A DNA stretch of 57,403 bases, taken from positions 1 through 57,403 of the forward strand of contig JANYDT010000056.1 in assembly GCA_025359845.1 (NCBI GenBank), read 5' to 3'. The first letter of the stretch is position 1; every line of letters begins with the position of its first letter. Source of the stretch: Acidimicrobiia bacterium. Lineage in GTDB: Bacteria > Actinomycetota > Acidimicrobiia > Acidimicrobiales > JANYDT01. The translations under genes and the position numbers were made by a program. Of this stretch, positions 26,106 to 37,431 are shown one piece after another. Below the pieces are notes generated by a model. That model was not told where the DNA came from and searched no databases. It was given only the letters and a program-made list of their open reading frames with translations.

Positions 26106-26486
26106 ATGAGTTTTGGTCAGTCGGGGTCACCAGCCAGTGCGAAACAGGTGCAGTACCTTCTCTCGCTCGTCCAGAAAGCGGGTCACGCGAGCTTTCGTGA
26201 CGCCCGCGGAGCACTGGGGCTCACCCAGCGTCAGGCGTCAGGCAAGTTCGGCCGAGACGAGATATCAGCCCTGATTGATCGGCTGCTCGCCGGAGACGAC
26301 GGCCATGAACAGGGCGAAGGCGCCGGCCTGGCGGGTGCCTTCGCGGGCATGGGGGAGCGCATCTCGGCGGCCGACCGATTACAAAACGAGCGCGCCGAAT
26401 TGCTTCGGGGGATGCCCGCCGAGTTGCTGGCGGCCGAACTGGAGCGACGGGGTTGGCCGGTTGTGGCCCCGCCCGAGACGCCATGA
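26106..26486 (+). CDS. Small unknown protein divergent from the BrxD-like operon
   Basis: This 126-residue protein has an N-terminal helical module (SAKQVQYLLSLVQKAG ... ALGLTQRQASGKFGRDEISALIDRLL). It resembles the short K-Q-x-x-Y-L/I-x-x-L repeat (DUF3072-like) found alone or beside helicases in actinobacteria. The C-terminus (AELLRGMPAELLAAELERRGWPVV) is a helical tail. ATG 26106 is the first start in frame. It shares the divergent control region with the operon and is probably functionally linked, but the role is unknown. Confidence 0.6.
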   Translation: MSFGQSGSPASAKQVQYLLSLVQKAGHASFRDARGALGLTQRQASGKFGRDEISALIDRLLAGDDGHEQGEGAGLAGAFAGMGERISAADRLQNERAELLRGMPAELLAAELERRGWPVVAPPETP

Positions 26487-26543
26487 CAGAGGTATGGATC
26501 GAGCCAGGCGGCTTGGCTCGGGCCGCGGGCGCAGATGTCTGGA

Positions 26544-27299
26544 TCAGCGGAGGTAGTTGTATCCGCCGTCGACCATCAGCGTGGTACCGGTGACGTACGC
26601 GGCGTCCTCGCTGGCAAGGTATACCGCCGCGCGTCCGATATCGGTTTCGGGTTGGCCCATCCGCCCGAGTGGGATGGACGCGAGAATGGCGCGGTCGGAA
26701 TCGGGGGTCTCACCGAGAAAGAAGTCCCAGCCGGGGGTTTCGGCCAAAGGGCAGATGGCGTTGACGCGCACGCCGTGCTTGCCCCACTCCACCGCCGCGG
26801 CGCGGGTCAATACCCGGATGGCTTCTTTGACCATGGCGTATCCACCCATCGCCGGCTGGGGCATGATCGAACTGCCCGAGCCCATGTTGATGACGCACCC
26901 CTTGGTGGCCCGTAAGTGGTCGAAGCTTGATTGCATGAGTCGCAAGCTCCCCATCGGGCCGGATTGCCACATTGATTGCATATCGTCCTCCGTGATCTTG
27001 CGGACCGACTTATAGATAAGGGTCTGGGCGTTATTGACCAAGATGTCGAGTCGTCCAAAAGCCGCGAGGGTCTCGGCCACGGTGGCATCGACGTCGGCGC
27101 GCGATTCAACATCACACAGGAGCGCAATCGCTCGGCCTCCCCTTCCCTCGATCTCAGCCACGACCGCCTCACACTTCGCGAAGGTCCGACCGACGACGGC
27201 GACCTTGGCCCCTTCCCCGGCTAGAGCGAGGGCTACGCCTCGACCCACTCCCTGCCCCGCGCCGGTGACTATCGCAACTTTGCTCTCGAGTCGGTTCAC
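26544..27299 (-). CDS. Short-chain dehydrogenase/reductase (SDR)
   Basis: A classical SDR of 251 residues. The cofactor site is TGAGQGVG near residue 12, NNAQ replaces the usual NNAG, and the catalytic YAMVK gives the Tyr/Lys pair. The C-terminal DGGYNYLR is usual. GRT after the second strand (VVGRT) fits NADP(H) or an uncertain preference. GTG 27299 is the start. It is followed on the same strand (upstream) by the F420-type oxidoreductase, 34 bp away, so the two may be co-transcribed. Substrate unknown. Confidence 0.9.
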   Translation of the reverse strand: MNRLESKVAIVTGAGQGVGRGVALALAGEGAKVAVVGRTFAKCEAVVAEIEGRGGRAIALLCDVESRADVDATVAETLAAFGRLDILVNNAQTLIYKSVRKITEDDMQSMWQSGPMGSLRLMQSSFDHLRATKGCVINMGSGSSIMPQPAMGGYAMVKEAIRVLTRAAAVEWGKHGVRVNAICPLAETPGWDFFLGETPDSDRAILASIPLGRMGQPETDIGRAAVYLASEDAAYVTGTTLMVDGGYNYLR

Positions 27300-27333
27300 G
27301 GGTCAACTCTGGCACGCGCCGCCGTGACGGCCC

Positions 27334-28215
27334 TTACAGGTCGATCGTCTTGGCGATGACTTCGTCACCGAAGCGCCGCAATTCGTCGCGCATGTCAGCA
27401 GTAGTTGACGCCCGAACGGCGATGCCGATGCGGTGAACCCCGACGCCCGCGTACCAGCGGGCCTCTTCGACGGTGCGGGCCCCGCCGGAGGTGAACTCGA
27501 GTTGGTCGGGGTCGCGCCCAGCCGCCGCCGTCTCACTGCGCACGCGCTCGATGAGGTGGGGGAGCACTACCTTGATGTCTTCACCGGGGAGTACAAAAGG
27601 GAAGTATCCGTCCGCGGAGCGCGCGGCGCGGCGGATGGCGGCGTCGGAGGAACCACCGACGTGCAGTGGGATCGCCCGGTTCACCGGCCACGGTCGGCAT
27701 TCCACCTGCTCGAACTTCACGAACTGCCCATCGAAGGTGGCGATGTCGTCGCGCCACAATGTGCGCATGGCATCGATGTATTCGTCCATGCGCTTGCCCC
27801 GGTTGGTGAACTGCATTCCGACCGCTTGGTACTCCTCGGGCAGTTCGCCGACGCCGATGCCCAACATGAGGCGACCCTTGGACAGATGATCGAGGGTGGC
27901 GGCCGTCTTGGCGAGGACTGTGGGTTGGTGCTCGGGCACGATCAGCACGTTCGTACCGAGTTTGATTCGGGTCGTAACGGCGGCGACGTAGGCGAGCCAG
28001 GTGAGCGGATCAGGGATGCCACCGCGTCGAGCCAGCCGGTCCATCTTGCCGTCGGGCATTCCCCTATAGGGCGTCGCGTCGGGCGACTTCGACATGACGA
28101 CGTGCTCAGGGGCCCATAACGACTCGAAACCCACCTCCTCCGCGGTTTGGGCCATAGCAATGGCTGCATCGGGGTCGGGAAAACCAGTGCTGGAAAAGAC
28201 GATGCCCCATTTCAT
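27334..28215 (-). CDS. LLM-class F420-dependent oxidoreductase
   Basis: This 293-residue luciferase-like TIM-barrel protein has SLWAPEHVV near the N-terminus, then LGTNVLIVPEHQP, and the flavin/F420 phosphate-site region GRLMLGIGVGELPEEYQAVG typical of TIGR03619-type actinobacterial enzymes. These use reduced or oxidised F420 to act on diverse small molecules. ATG 28215. It lies just upstream of the SDR gene. The substrate is not evident; the setting is a catabolic region. Confidence 0.88.
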   Translation of the reverse strand: MKWGIVFSSTGFPDPDAAIAMAQTAEEVGFESLWAPEHVVMSKSPDATPYRGMPDGKMDRLARRGGIPDPLTWLAYVAAVTTRIKLGTNVLIVPEHQPTVLAKTAATLDHLSKGRLMLGIGVGELPEEYQAVGMQFTNRGKRMDEYIDAMRTLWRDDIATFDGQFVKFEQVECRPWPVNRAIPLHVGGSSDAAIRRAARSADGYFPFVLPGEDIKVVLPHLIERVRSETAAAGRDPDQLEFTSGGARTVEEARWYAGVGVHRIGIAVRASTTADMRDELRRFGDEVIAKTIDL

Positions 28216-28243
28216 GGCGCGACCGGGCTGTGGACGGGTTGGC

Positions 28244-30971
28244 TCACGACGTGACCATTTCCAGGTTCGCCAACTCGGTCAGGCTCGGTGTCGCGGTGCG
28301 ATGTGCCCAAATAGCCTCGACCACGGCCGGATTGGCGCAGATCTGGTTCGGCGTCCCATGACCGATGAGCGTACCGAAATTCAGTGCGTACACTCGGTCA
28401 CGGGTGCGCAGCACCATGTCGACATTGTGCTCAATCAGGAGCACCCCGACACCGCGCTCCGCGGTGAGCTGACGGATCATCTCGCCGAGACGACGCGACT
28501 GCGACTCGTCGAGACCCGAGGCCGGTTCGTCGAGCAGTAGCAGCGGCTGTCCTCCAGCTACTGCTCTGGCCACCGCCAACATGCGCCGCTGCGCGTACGG
28601 AAGTTCGTGGACGGTCTTGTCGAGGTCATCCTGCAGCCCGAAGTCGATGACGGCGGCGCTCGCCGCGGGACTGAGTTTGGCCTGCCCCGGAACGACGAAA
28701 TCGGTCACGTAGGCCACCAGGTCACGCGGGTCATCGGCAGCCCGAATGTTCTCGAGCACGGTTAGGTCGTCGAACAGCTCGAGGGTCTGAAAGGATCGGG
28801 TGACGCCGGCGCGAGCCCGGCGCTCCCGTTTCCATCCGTCGATTGGAGATCCGTCGAGAAGGACCTCGCCCGAGGCGGGTGTGACGAACCCGGTGATCGC
28901 GTCAATGGCGGTGCTCTTGCCGGCCCCATTCGGTCCGATGAGTCCCACGACTTCGCCCGTGTGGACGGTGAGCGAAAAGTCGTTGAGGGCTACCGTGCCG
29001 CCGAAACGAACGGTTACGTCGCGGACTTCGAGGGTCGCGGGCGCGACTTTGGCGAGAGGCACGGAGGATTCGTCGGTCAGCACGTGCACCGGCTTGCGGC
29101 GACTCGGAAAGCGGCGCCGCAGTCGTCCCAGCCACCACTCGTTGTGACGCCTCGTCAAGATGGCCAGACCATCGGGCGCATGGGTGAGCATGAACAACAG
29201 ACCGATGCTGGTGGCCATGGCAATATAAAGAGCGACTTTCCCTCCGAGAAACGAAAAGATGGTCGTGCCCAGTGTGCCGGGCTGAAAGCCGCTGGCCACC
29301 AGCGGACCCCCGAGCGTCCCGACACCGCCAAAAACGGCGTTCTGCAGGAGCAGAATGGAACTTCCGCCATTGAACTCCGCGAAGTTCAACAGGGGGAGGC
29401 GAAAGACGAGCAGAACACCGCCGAGGCCGGCGATAATGCCACCTACAACAAAGGCGTAGAGTTTGGCGCCAACGATCGACACACCCAGGGCGGCCGCGGC
29501 CCGTTCGTTGGTGCGCACGGTGATGAGTCGCCGGCCCACGCGGCCGCGACGGATGTTGGCCAACCCCAGACCGACGACTATCAATACAATGAGCGTCAAC
29601 GTTGCGTAGCGCTCGGGAAAGTCGATGCTGTTGACCCGAATACCGAAGAACGTCGGGTCGTTGGCCTTGTAGGCCAGAATTCCCCCATTGAACCTAGAGC
29701 TGGCGAACACCACCGAGTCGACCGAGATAGCGAAACCCAGTGTGACGATGGCGAGGTTTACTCCCCGCGTTCGCATACCGGCTAATCCGATCACCACCCC
29801 AGCGGGAATCGTAGCCGCCACCCGCCGCCATTGCCGCCGGAAATGGCCAGCCGTGGCGTGCGTACAAATAGGCGGCCACGATCGCGGCCACTCCCGCGAA
29901 TCCCATCTGGGCCAGTGAGAGTTGCCCAGCAAACCCGGTGACGATTACGAACGACATGAGGATGACGGCGAACAGCAGCTGGATCACCACCGCGTCGATC
30001 CACTTCACCGAGAAGAACTGCCAGAGGCGAGTTGTACGACAACGACGCCGAACACGATGAGGCCCGGAGCGATACGGCCCGTACCGAGGCGGGGCATTCG
30101 GCCGAATCGCTCGTCTTTGCCGGCGACGCTGCGGCCTCTGAGAATGAGGATGATGGTGACGAAGACGAACGGCACCGCCGTAGGCCAACCGGGGGCCTCA
30201 ACGTACCGCGTGACCTCCGACTGTGCGATGCCGATGGCCAAGCCCGCCAACGTCGTGATTGGGAACGAAGAGAATCCGCCGACCACTGCGGCGGGAGCAC
30301 AGGAATGACAAGGAAGATGAGAAGGCCGGCGCCGAGCCCCGTAATGGGGACCAAAAGAATGAGGGCCAGCGCCGCGAGTGCGCCACCTATGGCCCAGTTC
30401 GCCGCCGCGATCACGTTGGGCGAGACGGCGAGCGCCGCGGCCGCGCGCGGGTTCTCGGCGACTGCGGCGGTCGCGACCCCGAAAGGGGTGAATTTGTAGA
30501 TGGCCCACAGAGCCAATGTGAGAGCCAGCACGAGAATCAAGATCCACACGCGGTCCTCGCCGACCGACGCCCGAAGATGGTCACGCGGTTCGTGGGCAAC
30601 ATCGACGGCACCAGGCGGGTGAGCGGCCCGTAAATGAGCGACGCCGCGGCCGCCAAGACCAATAGGAACGCGAGCGTGGCAATGATCTTCGCGAGGTCGG
30701 ACGCCTCGCGCATGCGGCGCATGATCGTTACGTGAAAGCCGGCGCTCAGTGCCGCGGAGACGGCCACGCCTGCGAACAAGGCCACAGCCGTGGGCAGTCC
30801 ATGACGGACGCGTACCTCGTAGTAGGTGTACGCGCCCACCATTCCCATCGCAGTTTGCGCGAAATTGACCACGCCCGAACCGCGGTACACCAAGACCAGC
30901 CCGATGGCCGCGAGCGCGTACAGTCCACCCGCTCCCAGACCAAGGAGGGCAAAGCGGAAGGCTTCGGCCAT
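28244..30971 (-). pseudogene. Branched-chain amino-acid-type ABC transporter LivH-LivM-LivG fusion, multiply frameshifted
   Basis: Segments in three frames reconstruct a homologue of the intact 901-residue fusion at 41189-43894. LivH starts at ATG 30971 (EAFRFALLGLGAGGLYALAA). The frame changes near 30570 (one G missing in TTCGGGCGTC), near 30296 (one C missing), near 30025-30050 and near 29820. From there the LivM C-terminal half and LivG ATPase run to 28244 (Walker A GPNGAGKS, signature region YAQRRMLAVARA, Walker B LLLLDEP). At least four lesions make a functional product unlikely, and the neighbouring binding-protein gene is also broken. The LivM/LivG part alone remains a long open frame. 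Confidence 0.85.
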
Positions 30972-30985
30972 CGGGGAGTCTTAGG

Positions 30986-32257
30986 TCAGTTTCCGGGCAG
31001 GGCGACGGAGTAGTCGAAGAACTCACCGGAACGACGGGGCAATCCGTCCTTGATGACATACATGAGTGACTTGGCGTTGACGAGACGCTTGTAGGCGGCG
31101 CTCTTCTGACCGCTCAACGACACAGTCATGACGCCGTCGAGGTCGAGGTTTTGCAGCCCGTTGAGCCCGACGAGCAGCGACGCGGCCGTCACCGGTCCCT
31201 TTACGGTCGGCACGGCGTTGGCCACGAGACGCCCGGCGGCCCACGAGATGACCGCCTGCTGAGTGAGCAGCGCGCTGCCATCGAACGGCGCCATATCGGC
31301 CTTGATCTTGCTCAGGATGGGGGATACATCATCGGCGTTGGACTGGGCGGCGAAGACCAGTGCCCCTTCCGACAGCCTTCCAAGGGCCTTGATGATCGGC
31401 GCCGGGAAGATGGCGTCGACTCCCCCGACCTTAACTTTCACTCCGGTCTGGCTGATGGCAATTATGGCCTGAGGTACTTGCGGCGGCGTAACGCTGAGGG
31501 CGATGCAGTTCACTCCGGCACCCGTAAGCTTGGCGATGGCGGGTGAGACGTCAGGTGCGTTAGCCGCAATCGCGGCCTTGCTGACGACGCTTCCTCCGGC
31601 TGCTTTGGCCCCATTGTTGATCGCGTCGACGAGCTGATCGGAGCCGTCAAGGTAGAGCACCCCTAACGAGACGCAGCCCGCTTTGATGAATCAGAAGCCC
31701 ATGCCGGTGTACGCCGCGACTCCGTTGGCCAACGAGAACGACGTCGCGCCAATCATTTCTGTTTGCCCCAGATAGGGGATGGCGGCTTTCGTCAAGATGG
31801 CGGCGTCAGGCGAGCCCAGCGAGAAGGCCTGAACGACCGCCGCGACCTTTTGGGACACTGCGTCGCGGGCACAGCCTTGCCAGGCGTTCGGATCGCCTTT
31901 GGAATCACAGCCAACGACCTTGGCGTTGGCGACATCCTTCAACGAGGCTTTCACGGCCGCTACTGCTTCTTTGACGGTGAAGGCGATCGTGCTCGTGAAG
32001 TCGCCGATGACCATCACGGTAAACGGCTCGTTCGAGGCACCGGTGGCCGCCGGGGCGGTCGTGGCTGGGGTGGTTGCGGATGTCGCTGTGGTCGCCGATG
32101 TCGCTGTGGTGGCCTTGGTAGTGGCGGCCGCCTTGGTGGTCGCAGGCTTCGGTTTCGCTTTCCCCTTGGCCTTGGTGGCACCGCCGGCGGGCATCATCGT
32201 CATCGTGGTGGCGACACCGAGCGCCAGTGCGATGGCGAGCGTTTTTCTGAGTTGCAT
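30986..32257 (-). pseudogene. ABC transporter substrate-binding protein, interrupted by in-frame TGA
   Basis: Starting at ATG 32257 there is a signal peptide (RKTLAIALALGVATTMTMMPAGGA), then a low-complexity Ala/Thr linker (ATTKATTATSATTATSATTP), then the ligand-binding fold (VMVIGDFTST ... GMGF). At 31691-31693 TGA interrupts, and the same frame continues FIKAGCVSLGVLYLDGSD to 30986. The two halves together have the length of a periplasmic Leu/Ile/Val-type binding protein. A point substitution rather than an indel explains the stop. It sits just upstream of the broken LivHMG gene, so the whole transporter seems lost. Confidence 0.8.
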
Positions 32258-32434
32258 TGCGTTCCCGCTAGTGATGGTCTGTCACCGATGTTGACGACAG
32301 TGTCAAGACGCTATCGGGCTGCCGATGGCACGAGCAAAACGGCGTTGAAGTGGGTGTGGAACAACTCGCCTTGGACGAGGTCTCGGCTCGACTTCGGGCC
32401 GCGAATCAACCACAATGCAGCGGTGTCAACAACG

Positions 32435-33181
32435 ATGAACTCGATTGACAACGCCAACGGAGAGGCCAGCGCTGCGCCGCGGCCGGCCCCGGCCATCGAG
32501 GCTCGTAAGCTTTCGGTCGGCTATGGCCCGATCCCCGTGCTCCGAGAGATCGATTTCACGGTGTCGCCGGGCGAAGTCGTGGCCTTGCTCGGCGTGAACG
32601 GCGCCGGCAAGACCACCACGGTGCGGGCGCTGGCGGGAGAACTCAAACCGACCTCGGGTGAGGTGTGGCTCAACGGTCGGGTATGCACGGCACCGCTGCA
32701 CCGTCGGGCCAAAGACGGACTGCGACTGATCCCTGAAGAGCGGTCGGTGTTCATGACGCTCAGCACTGCTGACGATCTGCGTCTCGGGGGCCAAAGCCAG
32801 AGCCGTTGCCTGGAACTGTTTCCCGAGTTGGAGAAGTTGCTGCCGCGCAAAGCAGGACTTCTCTCGGGCGGCGAGAAGCAAATGCTTACCTTGGCCCGAG
32901 CCCTCGCCTCCGACCCCGTGGTACTGCTGGTCGACGAACTCTCGCTCGGATTGGCGCCGCTGGTCTTCGAGAGACTGCTGCTCGCGGTGCGCGCCGCCGC
33001 CGATCGGGGCGCGGCGATTTTGTTGGTGGAGCAGCACATCCGCCAGGCCCTCGAGGTGGCCGATCGGGCGTACGTGCTGAGCCGAGGCCAGGTCGCCCTC
33101 GAAGGCCCAGGCCAGGAGATGCTCGGACGGATCGACGAGATCGAGCAGACCTACCTGGCGGTCGCCGAACTGGAAAAATAG
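32435..33181 (+). CDS. livF: Branched-chain amino-acid ABC transporter ATPase, LivF type
   Basis: A 248-residue ABC ATPase: Walker A GVNGAGKTT near residue 52, signature LSGGEKQ, Walker B PVVLLVDELSLGL and H-loop LLVEQHI. PEERSVFMTL is the LivF-type stretch (usual form PExRxxFxxLTV). It is divergent from the broken binding-protein gene. The intact LivHMG fusion at 41189 lacks a LivF partner beside it, so this subunit may serve that transporter. The start ATG 32435 is chosen by domain position; GTG 32423 is an in-frame alternative, and neither has a good ribosome-binding site. Confidence 0.85.
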   Translation: MNSIDNANGEASAAPRPAPAIEARKLSVGYGPIPVLREIDFTVSPGEVVALLGVNGAGKTTTVRALAGELKPTSGEVWLNGRVCTAPLHRRAKDGLRLIPEERSVFMTLSTADDLRLGGQSQSRCLELFPELEKLLPRKAGLLSGGEKQMLTLARALASDPVVLLVDELSLGLAPLVFERLLLAVRAAADRGAAILLVEQHIRQALEVADRAYVLSRGQVALEGPGQEMLGRIDEIEQTYLAVAELEK

Positions 33182-33186
33182 TCACG

Positions 33187-34950
33187 CTATCCGGCGCGGA
33201 CGAGCGCGATGAGGTGGTCGACAGCTTCGGCGAGGGGCACTTCGACGCGGTCGCCGCTGGCGCGGTCCCGGACCTCGATGACTCCGTCGACCACGTTCTT
33301 ACCGACCACCACGATGGTCGGTATGCCTAGGAGTTCGGCATCCTTGAATTTGACTCCGGGTGACACAGCCCAGCGATCGTCTAACAGCACTTCGATGCCC
33401 GCCGCGTCCACTCCATCGGCGATCCGGGTGGCCTCGTTGAGAGCCGTCAGGTCTTTGCCGGTAGCGACGATGTGGACCTGGGCTGGGGCCACGGCCCGAG
33501 GCCAGCAGAGCCCGAGCGAATCGTGGGATTGTTCGGCTATGGCGGCCACGGCCCGCGATACGCCGATGCCGTAGGAACCCATGGTGACGGTCTGCTTCTT
33601 GCCGTTCTGGTCGAGCACCTGCAACCCCAAGGCGTCGGCGTATTTGCGGCCGAGCTGGAAGATGTGGCCCATCTCGAGGCCCTTCTCTATTCGTAGGCCA
33701 CTTCTACATTTCGGACAAACGTCGTCGGTTCGCACCTCGGCCGCCTCGATAGTGCCGTCGGCGGTGAAGTCGCGACCGGCCACGAGATCGATTACGTGGT
33801 AGCCCTGCTTGTCGGCGCCGGTTATCCACCGGGTGCCGTCGACGACGCGCGGGTCGAGCAGATAGCGGACGCCCGCAGCCTTGTCAGACCCGAGCGAACC
33901 GGGCCCGATGTAGCCCTTAACGAGCATTGGGTTCAGGGCGAAGTGCGCCTCTCCAAAGGGCTCGATCAGTGCGGGGGCGAGCTGGGCCTCGAGACGCTTC
34001 ATGTCGACCTCGCGGTCACCGGGCAAACCGATGGCGAGGGGGGCGACAGTACCGTCGGGCGAGCGCACGTTGACTATGACGTTCTTCAGCGTGTCGGCCG
34101 CGTTCCAAAGCCGATCGGCTCGGGGGAAGCGTTCGTTGACAACCGCCACAAGCGTGTCGATGGTGGGAGTTTCGGGTGTGCTTTCGACCCGGGCCGGTGG
34201 CGCATCAACCCAATCGATCGCCGTCGGTACAACCGTTACGACAGCCTCCACGTTGGCCGCGTAGGCGCACGACTGACACTGGATGAACGTGTCCTCGCCG
34301 ACGGCGCACGGGTTGATGAACTCCTCGCTGGCCGAGCCGCCCATCGCCCCTGACGTCGCCGCGACGATCACGATCTCGAGACCGAGGCGGGCGAACGTTT
34401 CGATGTAGACCTCGCGATGCAGCGCGTAGCTGGCGGCCAGTCCGGCGTCGTCGATGTCGAAGGAATAGGAGTCCTTCATGAGGAACTCGCGACCGCGCAG
34501 AATCCCGGCCCGGGGTCGGGGCTCATCTCGATATTTGGTTTGGATCTGGAACAAAACCAGCGGCAAATCTTTGTACGACGAGTAGAGATCTTTCACCATG
34601 AGGGTGAACATTTCCTCATGCGTCGGGCCGAGCAGATAGTCGTTGTCTCGGCGGTCCGTCAGTCGGAACAGATCGTCGCCGTAGTCGGTCCAGCGGCCGC
34701 TGCGCTCATACGGCTCGCGGGGCAGCAACCCGGGGAAGCGGACCTCCTGGAAGCCGGCCTTCTCCATCTGGTCGCGTACGATGTTCTCGACGTTGCGCAA
34801 CACCTTGAGGCCGAGCGGCAGCCACGAGTAGATGCCCGGGGCGGCCCGTCGGACATAGCCGGCGCGCACCAGAAGCTTGTGGCTCGGTACTTCGGCGTCG
34901 GCGGGATCATCGCGCAGGGTCCGAATGAACGCCGTGGAGAGCTTCAGCAT
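33187..34950 (-). CDS. proS: Prolyl-tRNA synthetase (bacterial type, with editing domain)
   Basis: This 587-residue class II synthetase charges tRNA-Pro. It begins [20 protein letters not shown], carries motif 2 ([19 protein letters not shown]) and the insertion/editing domain (about 225-380, which deacylates Ala-tRNAPro). Motif 3 lies near [14 protein letters not shown], and the C-terminal anticodon-binding domain includes [21 protein letters not shown]. Length and order are typical. The gene is intact although many neighbours are broken. It converges on livF with a 5-base gap. Confidence 0.97.
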   Translation of the reverse strand: MLKLSTAFIRTLRDDPADAEVPSHKLLVRAGYVRRAAPGIYSWLPLGLKVLRNVENIVRDQMEKAGFQEVRFPGLLPREPYERSGRWTDYGDDLFRLTDRRDNDYLLGPTHEEMFTLMVKDLYSSYKDLPLVLFQIQTKYRDEPRPRAGILRGREFLMKDSYSFDIDDAGLAASYALHREVYIETFARLGLEIVIVAATSGAMGGSASEEFINPCAVGEDTFIQCQSCAYAANVEAVVTVVPTAIDWVDAPPARVESTPETPTIDTLVAVVNERFPRADRLWNAADTLKNVIVNVRSPDGTVAPLAIGLPGDREVDMKRLEAQLAPALIEPFGEAHFALNPMLVKGYIGPGSLGSDKAAGVRYLLDPRVVDGTRWITGADKQGYHVIDLVAGRDFTADGTIEAAEVRTDDVCPKCRSGLRIEKGLEMGHIFQLGRKYADALGLQVLDQNGKKQTVTMGSYGIGVSRAVAAIAEQSHDSLGLCWPRAVAPAQVHIVATGKDLTALNEATRIADGVDAAGIEVLLDDRWAVSPGVKFKDAELLGIPTIVVVGKNVVDGVIEVRDRASGDRVEVPLAEAVDHLIALVRAG

Positions 34951-35024
34951 GGCCAGCGAGGTTACCGGTCGTCGGGGTGCCAGTGTGTAAAGTTTGCGCG
35001 GCCGACAACCGAGGGGACGATCGT

Positions 35025-36659
35025 ATGGAGATCGACAAAGACGTGTACGTCGCTATGCGCGATGGCGTGCATTTGGCCGTCGACTTGTACCGCCCGAAAA
35101 TACTCACACATCACGCCGCCGTGCTGTTGGTGACTCCATATTGCAAGGACGCCCGTTTCGCGATGCCGCTGGGGTGGGACGGCCGCCAGGTACCCCTGCC
35201 GATGCCGCCCATGCCGGCCGGGTTCAACCCGATGCTGATGTCGGTGAAGCCCCTCGTCGACGCCGGATTCGTCGTGGTGGTGGCCGACGCTCGTGGCACC
35301 GGCTTCTCGGAAGGCGAGTTCGACTACTACAACCTCGAAGGCGGCCCGTTCGACGGCTACGACATGGTCGAGTGGATCGCCGAGCAAACCTGGTGCGATG
35401 GCAACGTAGCCATCATGGGCGGCTCCGCGGCAGCCATCTCGTGCTATCTCACCGCGCTCACGCAACCCCCGCACCTCAAGGCCATGGCGCCCAACATGCA
35501 TCCGGGTGACTTCTACTTCGATCAGTGGCGAATTGGTGGCGTCTTTCGGCTCGATAACCGAATCGGGTGGGCGAAAGCAATGTACGCCAACATCACCCCC
35601 ATCGACCCCGGCGACCGGGCGGCGCCGAGCTACGAGCGCAAGCGCGCCGTGTACGAAGCCCGCACGGAGCAGTCCTCTCGGCGCCTTAGTGCCGGCCAGA
35701 ACATCGCCAACCTTGACTGGCTCACGGAGATGTACAAGCACGCCGAGTACGACGAATTCTGGAAGAGTCGCAGCGTCATCGCTCGGGCCGACGAGATCAC
35801 GATCCCCCCGCTGCACGGCGGCGTCTGGTTCGACCACTTCATCCGTGGCACCCTCACCAGCCACGGCGCCATCGCCGTCCCCAAGCGGCTCTTCGTGGGG
35901 CCGGGCAGTCTGATCACCCGGTTCGACCTCGGTGATGGCGGACTGACCGCGTTGACAGTGGCCTGGTTCGATCATTTCCTGCGGGGCGCCGACAACGGCG
36001 TCATGGATGGTCCCGCGGCCCGGCTGTACCTGCTCGGCGCCGAGCAATACGTTGACGAGCCGGTATGGCCGGTGCGCACGGAGGCGTGGGAGCTGTTTCT
36101 GGCGCCTGGCGCGAGCGGGTCAGCCGAATCGATCAACGACGGGGTGTTGGCCGTGGAGGTTGCAACCCCCGGCCGGGTGTCGATGCGCCACGACCCCAAC
36201 GCACCCGTGCGCACCTGCGCCGATCCTGGCGACCAACGCCCCTTCGAGCGAGGATGCCTCACGTTCACGACTGCGCCGCTGGAGACCGACGTCGAGGTGA
36301 TCGGAGCGCCCCGCCTGGTGTTGTACGCAACCACCGACGCCAGCGATGTCGACTTTTGCGTGCGGTTGTGTGACGTGTTCGAAGATGGTCGTTCGCGGTT
36401 GCTGAATGTCGGTGCCCTGAAAGGCTCGCACGTGGCCTCGCATGAGCACCCGACACCGCTCGAAACTGGCGCGACCTACTGCTTCGACATCGAAATCTGG
36501 GCGACCGCCAATCGGTTCGCCAAGGGCCACCGGATCCGAGTCGATGTCGCCGCCAGCGATTACCCGTTCTTCGAGGCGAACCCGTGGCCCAGTACCACGG
36601 AGATCATCTTCGACGAGCAGCACCGCTCGCGACTCGTGCTTCCTGTCGTGCGCCGCTGA
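35025..36659 (+). CDS. CocE/NonD-family (S15) alpha/beta hydrolase
   Basis: Begins [23 protein letters not shown], the usual N-terminus of CocE/NonD acylpeptidases and esterases. [13 protein letters not shown] is followed by the nucleophile region [12 protein letters not shown]. The C-terminal half is the jelly-roll X-Pro dipeptidyl-peptidase domain ([19 protein letters not shown]). ATG 35025 has GAGGGGA upstream. This 544-residue enzyme should hydrolyse an ester or amide. GGSAAA lacks the aromatic residue usual after the serine (GxSY). Divergent from proS. Confidence 0.87.
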   Translation: MEIDKDVYVAMRDGVHLAVDLYRPKILTHHAAVLLVTPYCKDARFAMPLGWDGRQVPLPMPPMPAGFNPMLMSVKPLVDAGFVVVVADARGTGFSEGEFDYYNLEGGPFDGYDMVEWIAEQTWCDGNVAIMGGSAAAISCYLTALTQPPHLKAMAPNMHPGDFYFDQWRIGGVFRLDNRIGWAKAMYANITPIDPGDRAAPSYERKRAVYEARTEQSSRRLSAGQNIANLDWLTEMYKHAEYDEFWKSRSVIARADEITIPPLHGGVWFDHFIRGTLTSHGAIAVPKRLFVGPGSLITRFDLGDGGLTALTVAWFDHFLRGADNGVMDGPAARLYLLGAEQYVDEPVWPVRTEAWELFLAPGASGSAESINDGVLAVEVATPGRVSMRHDPNAPVRTCADPGDQRPFERGCLTFTTAPLETDVEVIGAPRLVLYATTDASDVDFCVRLCDVFEDGRSRLLNVGALKGSHVASHEHPTPLETGATYCFDIEIWATANRFAKGHRIRVDVAASDYPFFEANPWPSTTEIIFDEQHRSRLVLPVVRR

Positions 36660-36725
36660 GCCGGGCGGGCCGGGGCCGTGCCGACCGGTGATCAGCGCAC
36701 GACGCCAGGCCGTCCCGACAGCGGC

Positions 36726-37431
36726 TCAGCGCACGACCACACGCGCCCGGGAGAGGTTCTCAATGAGACAGTTCGTGGCCGCGACGTCTCCGGTACGGTG
36801 CGAGGTCACTCGGGCCGTCACGAAGTACGTGCCCGGTGATTCGTAGCTGTGGGAGGTCGACCGCGTAAGTTCGGACTGGGTTCCGTCGACATCGTGACTG
36901 AACGGGTAAGTACCCGAGCCGTCGAAGTCCCATGCGACCGCCACGATCTGGCCGGCGCCGGAAGGGACTTTGGCATGGACCGATAGCTCGACCGGTTGTC
37001 CGGTTGACACCTCGGCGCGGACCACGCGGTTGGCCGTGGCCCGCACGATCGGTTGGATGCCGCCCCGCTCGGCTGCCGTCGCGGGCAGCGTGACCTTTCC
37101 GTCGCGGAACGTATAGCTCGTGCCGGCGGGCACTACTGCGTCTTCAACCCAGGCCACCAGGTCACGCAGGCTCTGCTCGATCATGCCCCGGAAGTTGATG
37201 AGCAAAGTGTTACTGGCCCGGCCCGGCTTCGACGGAACCATCATCGCCGGCCCGTGTTCGGCGTTCTCGGTCCACCGGAGCCGGAACCGTTGGTCCGCAC
37301 CGTCGGCGCCTTGGGCCCCGAGAACGGCGCTCTCGTAAATCACTCCCTGGCGCGGCCACAGCGACGAGTCGTGGGTGTGATGGAGCCAGATGAGCTTGCC
37401 CTCATAGCGACCGGAGTACGCCTGACCGAAT
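36726..37431 (-). pseudogene. C-terminal remnant of a hydrolase with PKD-like domain
   Basis: The open frame reads FGQAYSGRYEGKLIWLHHTH from about 37431, through FRLRWTENAEHGP, to a PKD-like beta domain (VAVAWDFDGSGTYPF ... SHSYESPGTYFVTARVTSH). It ends at 36726. The HTHDSSLWP and ENAEHGP segments suit the last part of an alpha/beta-hydrolase catalytic domain. No start or N-terminal domain exists: the upstream sequence switches to an acyl-CoA ligase in another frame. It is the 3' half of a gene whose 5' part has been replaced or deleted. Exact family uncertain. Confidence 0.6.

Noticed and set aside
31691..31693. TGA as selenocysteine codon in the binding protein
   Set aside because: No redox context, the downstream transporter gene is also broken, and the family has no known selenoproteins; a nonsense mutation is simpler.
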